From assembly GCA_903886275.1 (NCBI GenBank), contig CAISLN010000063.1, forward strand, positions 1 through 64,000: a stretch of 64,000 nt of DNA, written 5' to 3'. The notes beneath the pieces were generated by a model that was given only the letters and a program-made list of their open reading frames with translations, searched no databases and had not been told where the DNA came from. Positions within the stretch are counted from its first letter, which is position 1. Each line of letters begins with the position of its first letter. This document shows, one piece after another, positions 9,714 to 18,476 of the stretch. A program made the translations under genes and the position numbers. The DNA comes from an uncultured beta proteobacterium (lineage in GTDB: Bacteria > Pseudomonadota > Gammaproteobacteria > Burkholderiales > Burkholderiaceae_C).

Positions 9714-11183
9714 ATGGACAACAATTGGATAGCCGCGCCATCAAACAGCGCCTCTGAGAGCGATCTCTTCCTGCGCTTTCAGGCAGAGTGGTCCGCTATG
9801 GATAAACCCTATGCGGTACTGGATCTGGAAGTGACAGATCGGTTTGATGACCAAGATGAAATCACGGCCGTGCACGCCTTGCAAGTCACACCCGATGGCG
9901 ACATCGTGGCGCAACTCGATATCCTGGTAAGGACCAGGAGGTCCCCACCGCCATGGCCAGAGCAGGAGGAGCGCACTGACGCGCCGGTTCAAGCCCAAAA
10001 GCCCGTCTGGGTTGCGCTGGCACTGCTCCGACTAAGGGTATTCCTGGGAGACCGCGATGTCTTCATCCACAACGCCTCACGTGATATGCCATTCATAGAG
10101 CAGATTGCAACGCGATTCAAATTGAAATTTTCCAACCGCGTGTTCGATATACGGCCCATGGCCCAAATGACCTGGCCCGGCCAACTTTACGCCCAAAGAA
10201 TACTGGGGGACTACCTCGAACTCAGCCGCGAAGGCCAATACCAGGGAACGGCGGATGACGTAAAGGCAAGTTTGGATATTTTGCTGACCGTGCGCCAATT
10301 GGCACAAACCCGCCATGCACAACGTATAGAGTCGGCGCTCAGCGACCAAGCCAAAGCCAAATGGAATGCACCCCGGTTCACACCGGCCCTATGCCCGATC
10401 TGCCAAACGCTGCATGCCTTCTATCCAAGCATACCTTTTGTGAGTGAAGTGCTGGAGTTGGACGAGGATGGCGTTGAAATGCCTGAATTAATTTTCTTTG
10501 ATGACCACGTTGAAATAGATTGCTTTTTACTTTGCGCAAAGGACTGGGCAGCGATGAGTGGCGGCTTCACCGTCGTACACGTGGATGTCACCGACGGTCT
10601 CGATCCAAACGCGCAGATACTGGCTATCACCGCGCTGTCGGTCAATGGGGTCGGACAGGTGATCGAAAAATTCGAGGCGCTCGTAACATCCGCTACCCTT
10701 GCTCCACAGTGGCTGTTAGACAAATACAAACTGAGCCAAGCGGCCTTCAGGGAACGCTCCTTGGATTTGAAGCAGGCGTTGGAAGCGATCCTGGCATTTG
10801 CGGGTGAAAGCACTGCATTCATCTACAACGAGCCCCAGCATCTCACCTTCGTCGAAGAAGCATTGATGGATTGCAGTATCGCAAGTTCCATGCAATGGAT
10901 AAACGTCTCAGGGATTGCGCAGTTTATATTTCCTGGTGAGCTGACATGGGGCCTTCAAACCTTGGTCGGCTACTTAGGCATTCAGCATCCAGAAGCGGCC
11001 TTGTCACTCGACGCGCTACTGACGCTCAAGATACTGCTTGCGACCCGAGACGAAGCCAGGGGATATCACTATCGACGCATCACAACGACCGCACCGCGTT
11101 TAGAGAACGGCAGCCTCAAAGAGGTCCGGAACGGCCAAGTCTTTTGTCGCTTTTGCCAGAGGCACCATCCAATCGTCATTTGA
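9714..11183 (+). CDS. Double DnaQ-like (DEDD) exonuclease-fold protein with two CxxCQxxH motifs
   Basis: The ATG at 9714 follows AGGAA by eight bases and yields 489 residues; the longer frame from 9600 overlaps the previous gene and is not used. Residues about 30-200 look like a DEDD 3'-5' exonuclease: DLE (D37, E39), IHNASRDMPF (N120, D124) and GTADDVKASL (D182). The usual His of HxAxxD is Gln177. Residues about 285-445 repeat the fold: HVDVTD (D291 but Thr293), IYNEPQHLTF (His376 where Asp is expected) and HPEAALSLDA. Each copy is followed by a cysteine motif: CPICQTLH (227-234) and CRFCQRHH (478-485). The second copy is probably inactive and the first altered. Possible roles are nucleic-acid binding or trimming. 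It forms a pair with the membrane protein at 8947. Confidence 0.7.
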   Translation: MDNNWIAAPSNSASESDLFLRFQAEWSAMDKPYAVLDLEVTDRFDDQDEITAVHALQVTPDGDIVAQLDILVRTRRSPPPWPEQEERTDAPVQAQKPVWVALALLRLRVFLGDRDVFIHNASRDMPFIEQIATRFKLKFSNRVFDIRPMAQMTWPGQLYAQRILGDYLELSREGQYQGTADDVKASLDILLTVRQLAQTRHAQRIESALSDQAKAKWNAPRFTPALCPICQTLHAFYPSIPFVSEVLELDEDGVEMPELIFFDDHVEIDCFLLCAKDWAAMSGGFTVVHVDVTDGLDPNAQILAITALSVNGVGQVIEKFEALVTSATLAPQWLLDKYKLSQAAFRERSLDLKQALEAILAFAGESTAFIYNEPQHLTFVEEALMDCSIASSMQWINVSGIAQFIFPGELTWGLQTLVGYLGIQHPEAALSLDALLTLKILLATRDEARGYHYRRITTTAPRLENGSLKEVRNGQVFCRFCQRHHPIVI

Positions 11184-11264
11184 TTTTTCCACAAACTACT
11201 TTTGGCTGAAGTTGAACGGACCCCCCAGATACCGGACTGTCATCTGCGCCCCGAGCATGCCGCC

Positions 11265-12032
11265 CTATTTCAAGAGCAGCGGCTTCAAGAGCATCCATAG
11301 GGCCGTACAAAGAACCATCCACGCAAACGCAACGCGCATGCGCTTTTCCGGCAGGCGATGGGCAAGGGCAACGCCAGCGGACACCGTCAACAGGCCACCC
11401 AAGGCCATGGGAAGTCCCAGGCTCCAATCGACCCGTTGCGCACTGCTGTAGGTCATCAAGGCGATGATGGAACTCGGCGCCACCAGCGCCAGCGAAAGAC
11501 TTTGCGCCACGGTCTGGCGTTGTCCGAACCAGGCGCCAAAGAGCGGCGTGGCCACCAGTCCACCGCCCACGCCCAGCAGACCCATGCTGGCACCGCCCAG
11601 CACGCCGACCAGCGGCATACAGCGCAGGTCCATTGGCTTGCGTGCGGAGCTGTCGCCCGGTCTGTGCACCAGCATGCGAAGCGACAAGACCAACAGGAAG
11701 AGGCTAAACAGCATGCGCATCAGGTCAGGGGCCAGCCGCGTGGCCACCTGCGCCACCAGCCAGGTCGTGCTGCAGGCCAGTGCGCCAATCTGCAGCGCGG
11801 TCTTCCAGCCCACCGGATGGCGTTGGTTGTAGCGCCACCAGGCGATCAGCAAATTGGGCACCATCATGACCAGGGCCGTTCCTTGGGCCACGGCCTGGTC
11901 CAGACTGAAACCCAGGACCAGCAAAGGGATGGCGATGATGCCACCCCCAATGCCAAACAGCCCACCCAAAAACCCCAGACCGGCCCCCAGAATGAGCAGC
12001 TCTAAAAGTTCGGGAAGGTTAAAAAAAGACAT
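11265..12032 (-). CDS. TSUP-family membrane transporter (TauE/SafE-like)
   Basis: The ATG at 12032 starts MSFFNLPELLEL; the longer frame to 12188 runs back into etfA and is rejected. The 255-residue product is almost entirely hydrophobic, with two related halves. Each half begins with a glycine-rich signature: FLGGLFGIGGGIIAIPLL near residue 20, and GASMGLLGVGGGLVATPLF in the second half. This is typical of the sulfite/sulfonate/organosulfur exporter family TSUP (about eight helices). Substrate cannot be assigned. It is 49 bp downstream of etfA on the same strand and may be read through from that operon, though a functional link is not obvious. The stop is 81 bp from the convergent DnaQ-like gene. 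Confidence 0.85.
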   Translation of the reverse strand: MSFFNLPELLELLILGAGLGFLGGLFGIGGGIIAIPLLVLGFSLDQAVAQGTALVMMVPNLLIAWWRYNQRHPVGWKTALQIGALACSTTWLVAQVATRLAPDLMRMLFSLFLLVLSLRMLVHRPGDSSARKPMDLRCMPLVGVLGGASMGLLGVGGGLVATPLFGAWFGQRQTVAQSLSLALVAPSSIIALMTYSSAQRVDWSLGLPMALGGLLTVSAGVALAHRLPEKRMRVAFAWMVLCTALWMLLKPLLLK

Positions 12033-12081
12033 GGGCAAGCGGCAGTGCAAAGGCGTCGAGTGTACGCAAGCCAGCCAGCCC

Positions 12082-13011
12082 TTAAAGCGCCGCCACCAAC
12101 TCCGGCACGGCGGTGAACAGGTCGGCCACCAGGCCGTAATCGGCCACGCTGAAAATCGGCGCTTCGGCATCCTTGTTGATCGCCACAATGACCTTGGAGT
12201 CCTTCATGCCCGCCAGATGCTGGATGGCTCCACTGATGCCGGCCGCGATATAGAGCTGGGGCGCCACGATCTTGCCGGTCTGTCCCACCTGCAGGTCATT
12301 GGCGGCATAGCCCGCATCCACCGCCGCACGGCTGGCACCTATGGCCGCACCGAGCTTGTCGGCCAGCGGCGTCAGCAACTCGGTGAACTTCTCTTGCGAA
12401 CCCAGGGCGCGGCCACCGCTGACGATGATTTTGGCGGCGGTGAGTTCGGGCCTGTCGTTGCGTGCGATCTCGCTGCCGATATAGCGGGTGGTACCCGGCA
12501 CGGGCAAAACCTCCACGGCTTCAATGGCGACCGGCGCTTGCAGGGCCGGCGCATCAAAGCCCGTGCTGCGCACGGTGAGCACCTTGATGGGGTCGCTGCT
12601 TTGCACCGTGGCAATGGCGTTGCCCGCGTAGATGGGGCGCTCAAAGGTATCGGCACTGAGCACTTTGGTGACGTCCGATACCTGCGCCACATCGAGCAGG
12701 GCGGCAAGGCGGGGGGCGACATTCTTGCCCGTGGCGGTTGCGGCAAACAAGATATGGCTGTAGCGAGCGGCGATGGCCACGATCTGGACGCTCAGGTTCT
12801 CCGCAATGCCGTGGGCCAGGGTGTCGGAATCGAGCAGCAGCACCCTCGCCACACCGGCAACCACGGCGGCCGCTGCGGCTGCGGGCGCGGCGTTGTGACC
12901 GGCCACCAGCACATGGATATCGGCACCGCATTGAAGGGCGGCGGTAACGGTGTTCAGGGTTGCCGGCTTGAGGCTGGCGTTGTCGTGTTCCGCAATGACA
13001 AGAATGGTCAT
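12082..13011 (-). CDS. etfA: Electron transfer flavoprotein subunit alpha
   Basis: A 309-residue protein, the usual size for EtfA. The C-terminal FAD-binding domain has [33 protein letters not shown] and [20 protein letters not shown], all standard. With EtfB it forms the FAD/AMP heterodimer that takes electrons from acyl-CoA dehydrogenases and passes them to ETF:ubiquinone oxidoreductase. It lies 24 bp downstream of etfB and after an acyl-CoA dehydrogenase gene, so the context matches the function directly. Confidence 0.96.
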   Translation of the reverse strand: MTILVIAEHDNASLKPATLNTVTAALQCGADIHVLVAGHNAAPAAAAAAVVAGVARVLLLDSDTLAHGIAENLSVQIVAIAARYSHILFAATATGKNVAPRLAALLDVAQVSDVTKVLSADTFERPIYAGNAIATVQSSDPIKVLTVRSTGFDAPALQAPVAIEAVEVLPVPGTTRYIGSEIARNDRPELTAAKIIVSGGRALGSQEKFTELLTPLADKLGAAIGASRAAVDAGYAANDLQVGQTGKIVAPQLYIAAGISGAIQHLAGMKDSKVIVAINKDAEAPIFSVADYGLVADLFTAVPELVAAL

Positions 13012-13035
13012 GGTGTGTGTCTCCTGTGCTTGTTC

Positions 13036-13785
13036 TTAGATGACTTTGGCTTGCGTGCGCAACTTGGCCACCAGGGTGGCGACATCGGGCACCAACATGC
13101 CGGCGCTGCGCACCGGTGGCTCGCTGACCCGCAGGGTCTTCAAGCGCGGTGTCACATCCACGCCCAGATCGGCTGGCTTGAGGATTTCAAGCGGCTTTTT
13201 CTTGGCCTTCATGATGTTGGGCAGGGTCACATAGCGCGGCTCGTTCAGGCGCAGGTCGGCTGTCACCACGGCGGGCAGCGTGACCTGCAGGGTTTCGCTG
13301 CCGCCGTCCACCTCGCGCGACACCGTGGCCATGCCGTCGGCAATGTCGAGCTTGCTGGCAAAGGTGACCTGGGGCAGATTCGCCAGGGCGGCGAGCATCT
13401 GGCCGGTCTGGTTGCAGTCGTCATCAATGGCCTGCTTGCCCAGGATGATCAAGCCGGGTTGCTCGCGCGCCACCAAGGCCTTGAGCAGCTTGGCCACTGC
13501 GAGGGGTTGCAGCAATTCGCTGCATTCGACCAGGATGGCGCGATCGGCGCCAATGGCCAGGGCGGTGCGCAGGGTTTCCTGGCATTGGGCCACGCCGCAA
13601 GACACCGCAATGATCTCGCTGGCCACGCCTTTTTCTTTGAGCCGCACAGCCTCTTCGATGGCAATTTCATCAAAGGGGTTCATGCTCATTTTGATGTTGG
13701 CGGTCTCCACGCCGCTGTGGTCCGACTTGACTCGGACCTTGACGTTGTAGTCCACCACCCGCTTGACTGCGACAATAATTTTCAT
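13036..13785 (-). CDS. etfB: Electron transfer flavoprotein subunit beta
   Basis: A 249-residue protein, standard EtfB length. It starts [20 protein letters not shown] and includes the family stretch [19 protein letters not shown] and the AMP-binding/recognition-loop region [18 protein letters not shown]. It is the partner of EtfA in electron transfer from acyl-CoA dehydrogenase. It is encoded 32 bp after the acyl-CoA dehydrogenase and 24 bp before etfA, consistent with a single transcript. Confidence 0.96.
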   Translation of the reverse strand: MKIIVAVKRVVDYNVKVRVKSDHSGVETANIKMSMNPFDEIAIEEAVRLKEKGVASEIIAVSCGVAQCQETLRTALAIGADRAILVECSELLQPLAVAKLLKALVAREQPGLIILGKQAIDDDCNQTGQMLAALANLPQVTFASKLDIADGMATVSREVDGGSETLQVTLPAVVTADLRLNEPRYVTLPNIMKAKKKPLEILKPADLGVDVTPRLKTLRVSEPPVRSAGMLVPDVATLVAKLRTQAKVI

Positions 13786-13817
13786 GGCTCAAGGCTCCTG
13801 CTTGTAAGTGCTATCGA

Positions 13818-15629
13818 TCAGAACAACTCAACCGGCATGCGCTCGGTGCTGGCGCCGGCTTGGCGAATGGTTTGGGCAAGTGCCGCAGCCTGCGGCAGCA
13901 CGGCGTCGGCGTAAAAGCGCGCGGTGATCAGCTTGGCCTTGTAGAACACCGGATCGCTTTCCATCTGCTCGTGGGCCACCATCATGGCGCGGGCCATTTG
14001 CCAGCCGCACAGCACCACACCGGCGAGCTGGAGGTAGTTCACCGCGCCGGCATATACCGCCTTGGTGTCGCTCTTGCCATGGACCAGAATGAATTCAATC
14101 GCGTCCTGCAGCGCGGTGCGGCCCTGGCTCAGCGCTTCGCGCATGGCGCTGCAATCCGCATCAAGGTGTGCGCTCAGGTCCTGCTCGGTCAAGGCGATGC
14201 GGGCGCACAGGGCCTTGGCCACGGCGCCCTTGTCGCGCAGGGTCTTGCGCCCGACCAGGTCATTGGCCTGGATGGCGGTGGTGCCTTCGTAAATGGTGAG
14301 GATGCGGGCGTCGCGGTAATGCTGGGCCGCACCGGTCTCTTCAATAAAGCCCATGCCGCCATGGATCTGCACGCCCAGGCTGGCCATCTCGACCGACATC
14401 TCGGTCGAAAAGCCCTTGATCACCGGCACCATAAATTCATACAGCGCCTGGCTGTGGGCGCGCTCGGCGGCGTGCGCACTGTGGTGTGCCACATCGCTGA
14501 TGCCGGCGGCCACATAGGCCAGGGCGCGGGCGCCCTCCACATGGCAGCGCATGGTCAAGAGCATGCGCTTGACATCCGGGTGGTGGATGATGGCCACAGG
14601 GCCGCAGGAGCCGGCCAGGTCGCGGCTTTGCAGACGGTCGCGCGCAAAACGCACGGCCTTTTGATAGGCGCGGTCGGCCACCGCAATGCCCTGCATGCCC
14701 ACGGCAAAACGCGCGGCGTTCATCATGATGAACATGTACTCCAGGCCGCGGTTTTCCTCGCCCACCAAATAGCCCACTGCGCCGGGTCCAGCGCTGTCGG
14801 CAATGGTGCCCGCCATGCCGTCGCCAAACTGCAGCACCGCCGTGGGGCTGGCCTTGATGCCCAGCTTGTGTTCGATCGACACACACCAGGCGTCATTGCG
14901 CGCACCCAGACTGGCGTCGTCATTCACCATGAATTTGGGCACCACAAACAGGCTGATGCCCTTGACGCCTTCGGGCGCGCCCGGCACCCTTGCCAGCACC
15001 AGGTGCACGATGTTCTCGGTCATGTCGTGCTCACCATAGGTGATAAAAATCTTGGTGCCAAACACCTTGTACGTGCCATCCATTTGCGGCTCGGCGCGCG
15101 TGCGCACCGCGGCCAGATCGGAGCCGGCCTGCGGCTCGGTCAGGTTCATGGTGCCGGTCCACTCGCCGCTGATGAGCTTGGCGGCAAACTTGGCCTTGAG
15201 TGCATCGCTACCGGCCACCAGCAGCGCTTCAATCGCACCGTCGGTCAGCATGGGGCACAGGGCAAACGACAGGCTGGCGGCGTGCAGCATTTCGGCACAG
15301 GGGGTGGCCACCAGTTTGGGAAAACCCTGGCCGCCGAATGCGGTGGGGTGGATCACGCCCTGCCAGCCGCCTTGCGCAAACTGGGCAAATGCCTGCTTGA
15401 AGCCGGGCGTGGTGGTGACGACACCGTCCTTCCAGCTGCTGGGGTTTTTGTCGCCCTCCCAGTTCAGCGGTGCGACCACGCCTTCGCAAAATTTGGCCGA
15501 CTCTTGCAGCACCGCATGCGCGGTGTCGAGTCCGTAATCTTCCATACCCGCCAGAGCGGTAACGGTGTTCAGACCGGCCAGCTCCTGCATGGCAAACAAC
15601 ATGTCTTTGAGGGGGGCTTGGTAGCTCAT
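13818..15629 (-). CDS. Acyl-CoA dehydrogenase (large, C-terminally extended type)
   Basis: A 603-residue flavoprotein starting MSYQAPLKDMLFAMQEL. The FAD-binding segments MNLTEPQAGSDLAAVRT and ITYGEHDMTENIVHLVLAR are visible. IYEGTTAIQANDLVGRK contains the active-site Glu (YEGT). The length and extra C-terminal domain of about 120 residues match the long acyl-CoA dehydrogenases common in proteobacterial beta-oxidation; the closest family is AcdA/DUF-extended ACAD rather than E. coli FadE. It oxidises acyl-CoA to enoyl-CoA and should deliver electrons to EtfAB, encoded immediately downstream. A MaoC-like hydratase gene lies 25 bp upstream. Confidence 0.93.
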   Translation of the reverse strand: MSYQAPLKDMLFAMQELAGLNTVTALAGMEDYGLDTAHAVLQESAKFCEGVVAPLNWEGDKNPSSWKDGVVTTTPGFKQAFAQFAQGGWQGVIHPTAFGGQGFPKLVATPCAEMLHAASLSFALCPMLTDGAIEALLVAGSDALKAKFAAKLISGEWTGTMNLTEPQAGSDLAAVRTRAEPQMDGTYKVFGTKIFITYGEHDMTENIVHLVLARVPGAPEGVKGISLFVVPKFMVNDDASLGARNDAWCVSIEHKLGIKASPTAVLQFGDGMAGTIADSAGPGAVGYLVGEENRGLEYMFIMMNAARFAVGMQGIAVADRAYQKAVRFARDRLQSRDLAGSCGPVAIIHHPDVKRMLLTMRCHVEGARALAYVAAGISDVAHHSAHAAERAHSQALYEFMVPVIKGFSTEMSVEMASLGVQIHGGMGFIEETGAAQHYRDARILTIYEGTTAIQANDLVGRKTLRDKGAVAKALCARIALTEQDLSAHLDADCSAMREALSQGRTALQDAIEFILVHGKSDTKAVYAGAVNYLQLAGVVLCGWQMARAMMVAHEQMESDPVFYKAKLITARFYADAVLPQAAALAQTIRQAGASTERMPVELF

Positions 15630-15654
15630 GCTTTACTTTCGAAGGGATTGGGTT

Positions 15655-16128
15655 TCAGGCTGCGGCCTGCAGGGAAGCAGCGGCCGCTTTGGCGGCGCGG
15701 CGCACCGAAGAATCCACCTTGATCAGGGCTTCGCCGTCAATCACCGTCACACCGCGCACCGTGCAGCTGGTCTGCAGCACCACGCGGCCCCGCTCGGCCA
15801 CCAATTCACGCACCGTCACGGTGGCATGCACGGTGTCGCCTGGGCGCACGGGCGCCAGAAACTTCAGGTGCTGGTCCATATAAATAGAGCCCGGTCCGGG
15901 CAGGCGCGTGGCCACTGCGGCCGAGATCACGCTGGCCGACAAAAAGCCATGCGCAATGCGGCCCTTGAAGGCCGTGGTGGCGGCATATTCCTCGTTGATA
16001 TGGATCGCGTTGGTGTCGCCCGACACACCGGCAAACAGCACGATATCTGCCTCGGTAATGGTCTTGGAAAAAGTGGCGCTCATGTCCACGCGCAGGTCTT
16101 CGATGTCGTAGCCGTTCATTTCATTCAT
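15655..16128 (-). CDS. MaoC-like (R)-enoyl-CoA hydratase
   Basis: The ATG at 16128 (MNEMNGYDIEDL) is chosen because GGAGA precedes it at good spacing; the frame continues to 16713 only by overlapping the DUF485 gene. The 157-residue hot-dog protein has the hydratase 2 motif AGVSGDTNAIHINEEYA (catalytic Asp and His) and GRIAHGFLSASVISA. Single-domain MaoC proteins of this length hydrate trans-2-enoyl-CoA to (R)-3-hydroxyacyl-CoA, linking beta-oxidation to PHA or other metabolism. It is first in the leftward operon with the acyl-CoA dehydrogenase and etfBA. The C-terminus is alanine-rich. Confidence 0.9.
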   Translation of the reverse strand: MNEMNGYDIEDLRVDMSATFSKTITEADIVLFAGVSGDTNAIHINEEYAATTAFKGRIAHGFLSASVISAAVATRLPGPGSIYMDQHLKFLAPVRPGDTVHATVTVRELVAERGRVVLQTSCTVRGVTVIDGEALIKVDSSVRRAAKAAAASLQAAA

Positions 16129-16323
16129 GGCAATGTCTCCTTTTTTAGCTTTTAACAGGCCTGAAATACCTGTACAGCACATTTGTATAGGTAACGATAG
16201 CAGCGGATTGTTCGAAGTTATCGAAGCAAATGTATCGAATGATTGCATCTCTATCGCAGCGTCCCACGAACACCCAGAATCCGCATCTTCCATTACCAAG
16301 ACCACCCCAGAGGAGAGCCTTTC
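16129..16323. promoter_or_regulatory. Divergent promoter region, maoC / DUF485-actP
   Basis: This 195-bp region separates the fatty-acid operon from the acetate-permease operon. It contains three TCGAA motifs, at 16212, 16221 and 16235, the last two preceded by TA or GTA. They are irregular direct repeats that could be an operator. A ribosome-binding site GGAGAG lies just before 16324. The regulatory role is inferred. Confidence 0.45.
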
Positions 16324-16635
16324 ATGTCCAGCAACGAGGTCGTTGAGCGCATCGTCGCCCACCCGAAATTCCAGCAACTGGTGCGCACGCGCAGCCGCAT
16401 TTCCTGGAGCATGTTCTTTATCGTCGTCACCCTCTACTACCTGTTGATGGGCACGGTGGCCTTCTTTCCTGAAGCCTTGCGCACCCGCATCAGCGAAGAC
16501 TCCGTGGTGACCATAGGCTGGCCCCTGGGCGCTGCCGTGATCGTCATTTCCTGGCTGCTCACGGGCCTCTATATCCACAAGGCCAACACCGAACTCGAAC
16601 CCTTGAATGAAGCTGTCCTGAAAGACCTGAAGTAA
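16324..16635 (+). CDS. DUF485 inner-membrane protein (YjcH-like)
   Basis: A 103-residue protein ([16 protein letters not shown]) preceded by GGAGAG; the longer frame from 16243 lacks a start with comparable support. It has two membrane helices: [22 protein letters not shown] and [20 protein letters not shown], followed by [12 protein letters not shown]. This is the DUF485/YjcH family that always accompanies ActP-type acetate symporters. The stop codon overlaps the actP start (TAATG), so translation is probably coupled. Confidence 0.93.
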   Translation: MSSNEVVERIVAHPKFQQLVRTRSRISWSMFFIVVTLYYLLMGTVAFFPEALRTRISEDSVVTIGWPLGAAVIVISWLLTGLYIHKANTELEPLNEAVLKDLK

Positions 16636-18314
16636 TGAAGCACGCAACCCTTTCCCCAGCTCGTGTGGCAATGCTGGCAATGCTGGCGCTGCCCCTGTGC
16701 GCACAGGCCACACCCGCGATGGAGGCTGGCACCAAACAGCCCCTCAACATGACGGCCATCGCCATGTTTTTTGTGTTCGTCGTGAGCACGCTGGTCATCA
16801 CCTACTGGGCGGCACGCCGTTCGCGTTCGGCCAGTTCCTTCTACACCGCCGGTGGCGGCATCACCGGTTTCCAAAATGGTCTGGCCGTGGCCGGTGACTA
16901 CATGTCCGCCGCCACCCTGCTGGGCATTACGAGTCTGGTGTATGTGCGCGGCTACGACGGCTTTCTGTACGCCATCAGCTTCTTCCTGGGCTGGCCTATC
17001 TTGCTGTTCCTGATGGCCGAGCGCCTGCGCAACCTGGGGCGCTTCACCTTTGCCGACATCATTTCCTACCGCCTGGACCCGACGCTGATGCGCAGCATGG
17101 CCGCCGTGGGGGGCCTGATGGTGGTGTTCTTCTACCTGATCGTGCAAATGGTGGGTGCCGGCGAGCTGATCCAGTTGCTGTTCGGTCTGGAATACAACGT
17201 GGCCGTGGTGGTGGTGGGCGTGTTGATGATGGTGTATGTCACCTTCGGCGGCATGATTGCCACCACCTGGGTGCAGATCATCAAGGCCTCGCTGCTCTTG
17301 CTGGGCGGCACCATCGTGGCCTTTCTGACCCTGTCGCACTTTGACTTCAACTTTGGCACGCTGGCGGCTTCGGCCGTGGCGGTGCACAAGTCGGGCGCCA
17401 AAATCATGGGCCCTGGCACGCTGTTCGCCGATCCCATCTCCACGCTGTCGCTGTCGCTGGGCGCCGTGTTCGGCCTGCTCGGTCTGCCCCACATCCTGAT
17501 GCGCTTCTTCACCGTGCCCAATGCCAAGGCAGCCCGCACCAGCGTGTTTGTGGCGAGTGGCTTTGTCGGCTACTTCTTCCTGCTGATCTGCATCCTGGGT
17601 CTGGGTGGCGTTGCCCTGCTCGGCACCGATCCCCAGTACTTTGTGGACGGCCAATTGGGCGGCAAGCTCATTGGCGGCAACAACATGGTGGCCCTGCACC
17701 TGGCCAAGGCCACGGGCGGCAATTTGCTGCTGGGCTTTTTGTCGGCGGTCGCCTTTGCCACCATTTTGGCGGTGGTGTCGGGTCTGGCGCTGGCCGGTGC
17801 TGCAGCCGTCTCGCATGACCTGTATGCCAATGTCTGGCGCAAGGGCCGCACCACGGAGAAGTCCGAAATGCGCGTCTCCAAAATTGCCACCCTGTGCATT
17901 GGTGCCGTGGCCATAGGCCTGGGCATTTTGTTCAAGGGCCAGAACATAGCCTTCCTGGTGGCGCTGGCCTTTGGCATTGCCGCCTCGTCCAACTTCCCCA
18001 TCCTGCTGCTGTCCATGTACTGGCGCGGCCTGACCACCCGTGGCGCCCTCACCGGCGGCTTGGCCGGTCTGGTGTCGTCGGTGGGCCTGGTGATCTTGTC
18101 GCCAGCGGTCTGGAAAATGGTGCTGGGCAACCCGGTGGCCATCTTCCCGTATGACCACCCTGCCCTGTTCTCCATGCCCTGCGCCTTCTTGTTTGCCTTC
18201 ATCTTTTCGAAGCTCGACAACAGTGCGCGTGGCAACGCCGAGCGCGCCAAGTTCGACGCCCAGTTTGTGCGTTCCCAAACCGGTCTGGGCGCAGCGCAAG
18301 CCAGCGACCACTAA
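16635..18314 (+). CDS. actP: Acetate/monocarboxylate:cation symporter ActP (SSS family)
   Basis: A 559-residue protein with an N-terminal signal-like segment ending in CAQATPAME, then 13 or so membrane helices. Characteristic sodium:solute symporter stretches include [38 protein letters not shown] and [20 protein letters not shown]. These match ActP of E. coli and the MctP-type carriers. It imports acetate, propionate or related short acids with Na+ or H+. It overlaps the DUF485 gene by one base, and a two-component system follows 160 bp downstream, consistent with acetate-responsive control as seen for CrbSR or MctSR. Confidence 0.93.
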   Translation: MKHATLSPARVAMLAMLALPLCAQATPAMEAGTKQPLNMTAIAMFFVFVVSTLVITYWAARRSRSASSFYTAGGGITGFQNGLAVAGDYMSAATLLGITSLVYVRGYDGFLYAISFFLGWPILLFLMAERLRNLGRFTFADIISYRLDPTLMRSMAAVGGLMVVFFYLIVQMVGAGELIQLLFGLEYNVAVVVVGVLMMVYVTFGGMIATTWVQIIKASLLLLGGTIVAFLTLSHFDFNFGTLAASAVAVHKSGAKIMGPGTLFADPISTLSLSLGAVFGLLGLPHILMRFFTVPNAKAARTSVFVASGFVGYFFLLICILGLGGVALLGTDPQYFVDGQLGGKLIGGNNMVALHLAKATGGNLLLGFLSAVAFATILAVVSGLALAGAAAVSHDLYANVWRKGRTTEKSEMRVSKIATLCIGAVAIGLGILFKGQNIAFLVALAFGIAASSNFPILLLSMYWRGLTTRGALTGGLAGLVSSVGLVILSPAVWKMVLGNPVAIFPYDHPALFSMPCAFLFAFIFSKLDNSARGNAERAKFDAQFVRSQTGLGAAQASDH

Positions 18315-18331
18315 GTCCTTGCCTTGCTTCG

Positions 18332-18363
18332 GGCCCCTGTCACTTGTGCGAGTGGCGGGGGCC
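18332..18363 (+). terminator. Strong stem-loop after actP
   Basis: GGCCCCTGTCACT and AGTGGCGGGGGCC pair over 13 positions (two G-T wobbles) around a six-base loop, 17 bp past the actP stop. There is no T-run after it, so it may attenuate transcription or protect the actP mRNA 3' end rather than act as a full intrinsic terminator. Confidence 0.55.
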
Positions 18364-18476
18364 TGTGTCCTTGCGGCGCTGAGTGCCATGGCGGCCTCGG
18401 CTCTAGGTGAGCTATGCGCCGTGCACCCCCAGAAGGAACCTAGAATGACCTCCACACCAGCCTCTGCGACCCTCTC

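Noticed and set aside
11854-13914. 686-residue plus-strand frame
   Set aside because: Antisense to tsup/etfA/etfB, with His/Gly-rich composition typical of reverse-strand shadows; the minus-strand genes are well recognised.
13860-15722. 620-residue plus-strand frame
   Set aside because: Antisense to the acyl-CoA dehydrogenase; no domain recognised.
16569-18455. 628-residue minus-strand frame
   Set aside because: Antisense to actP; His/Gln-rich shadow.
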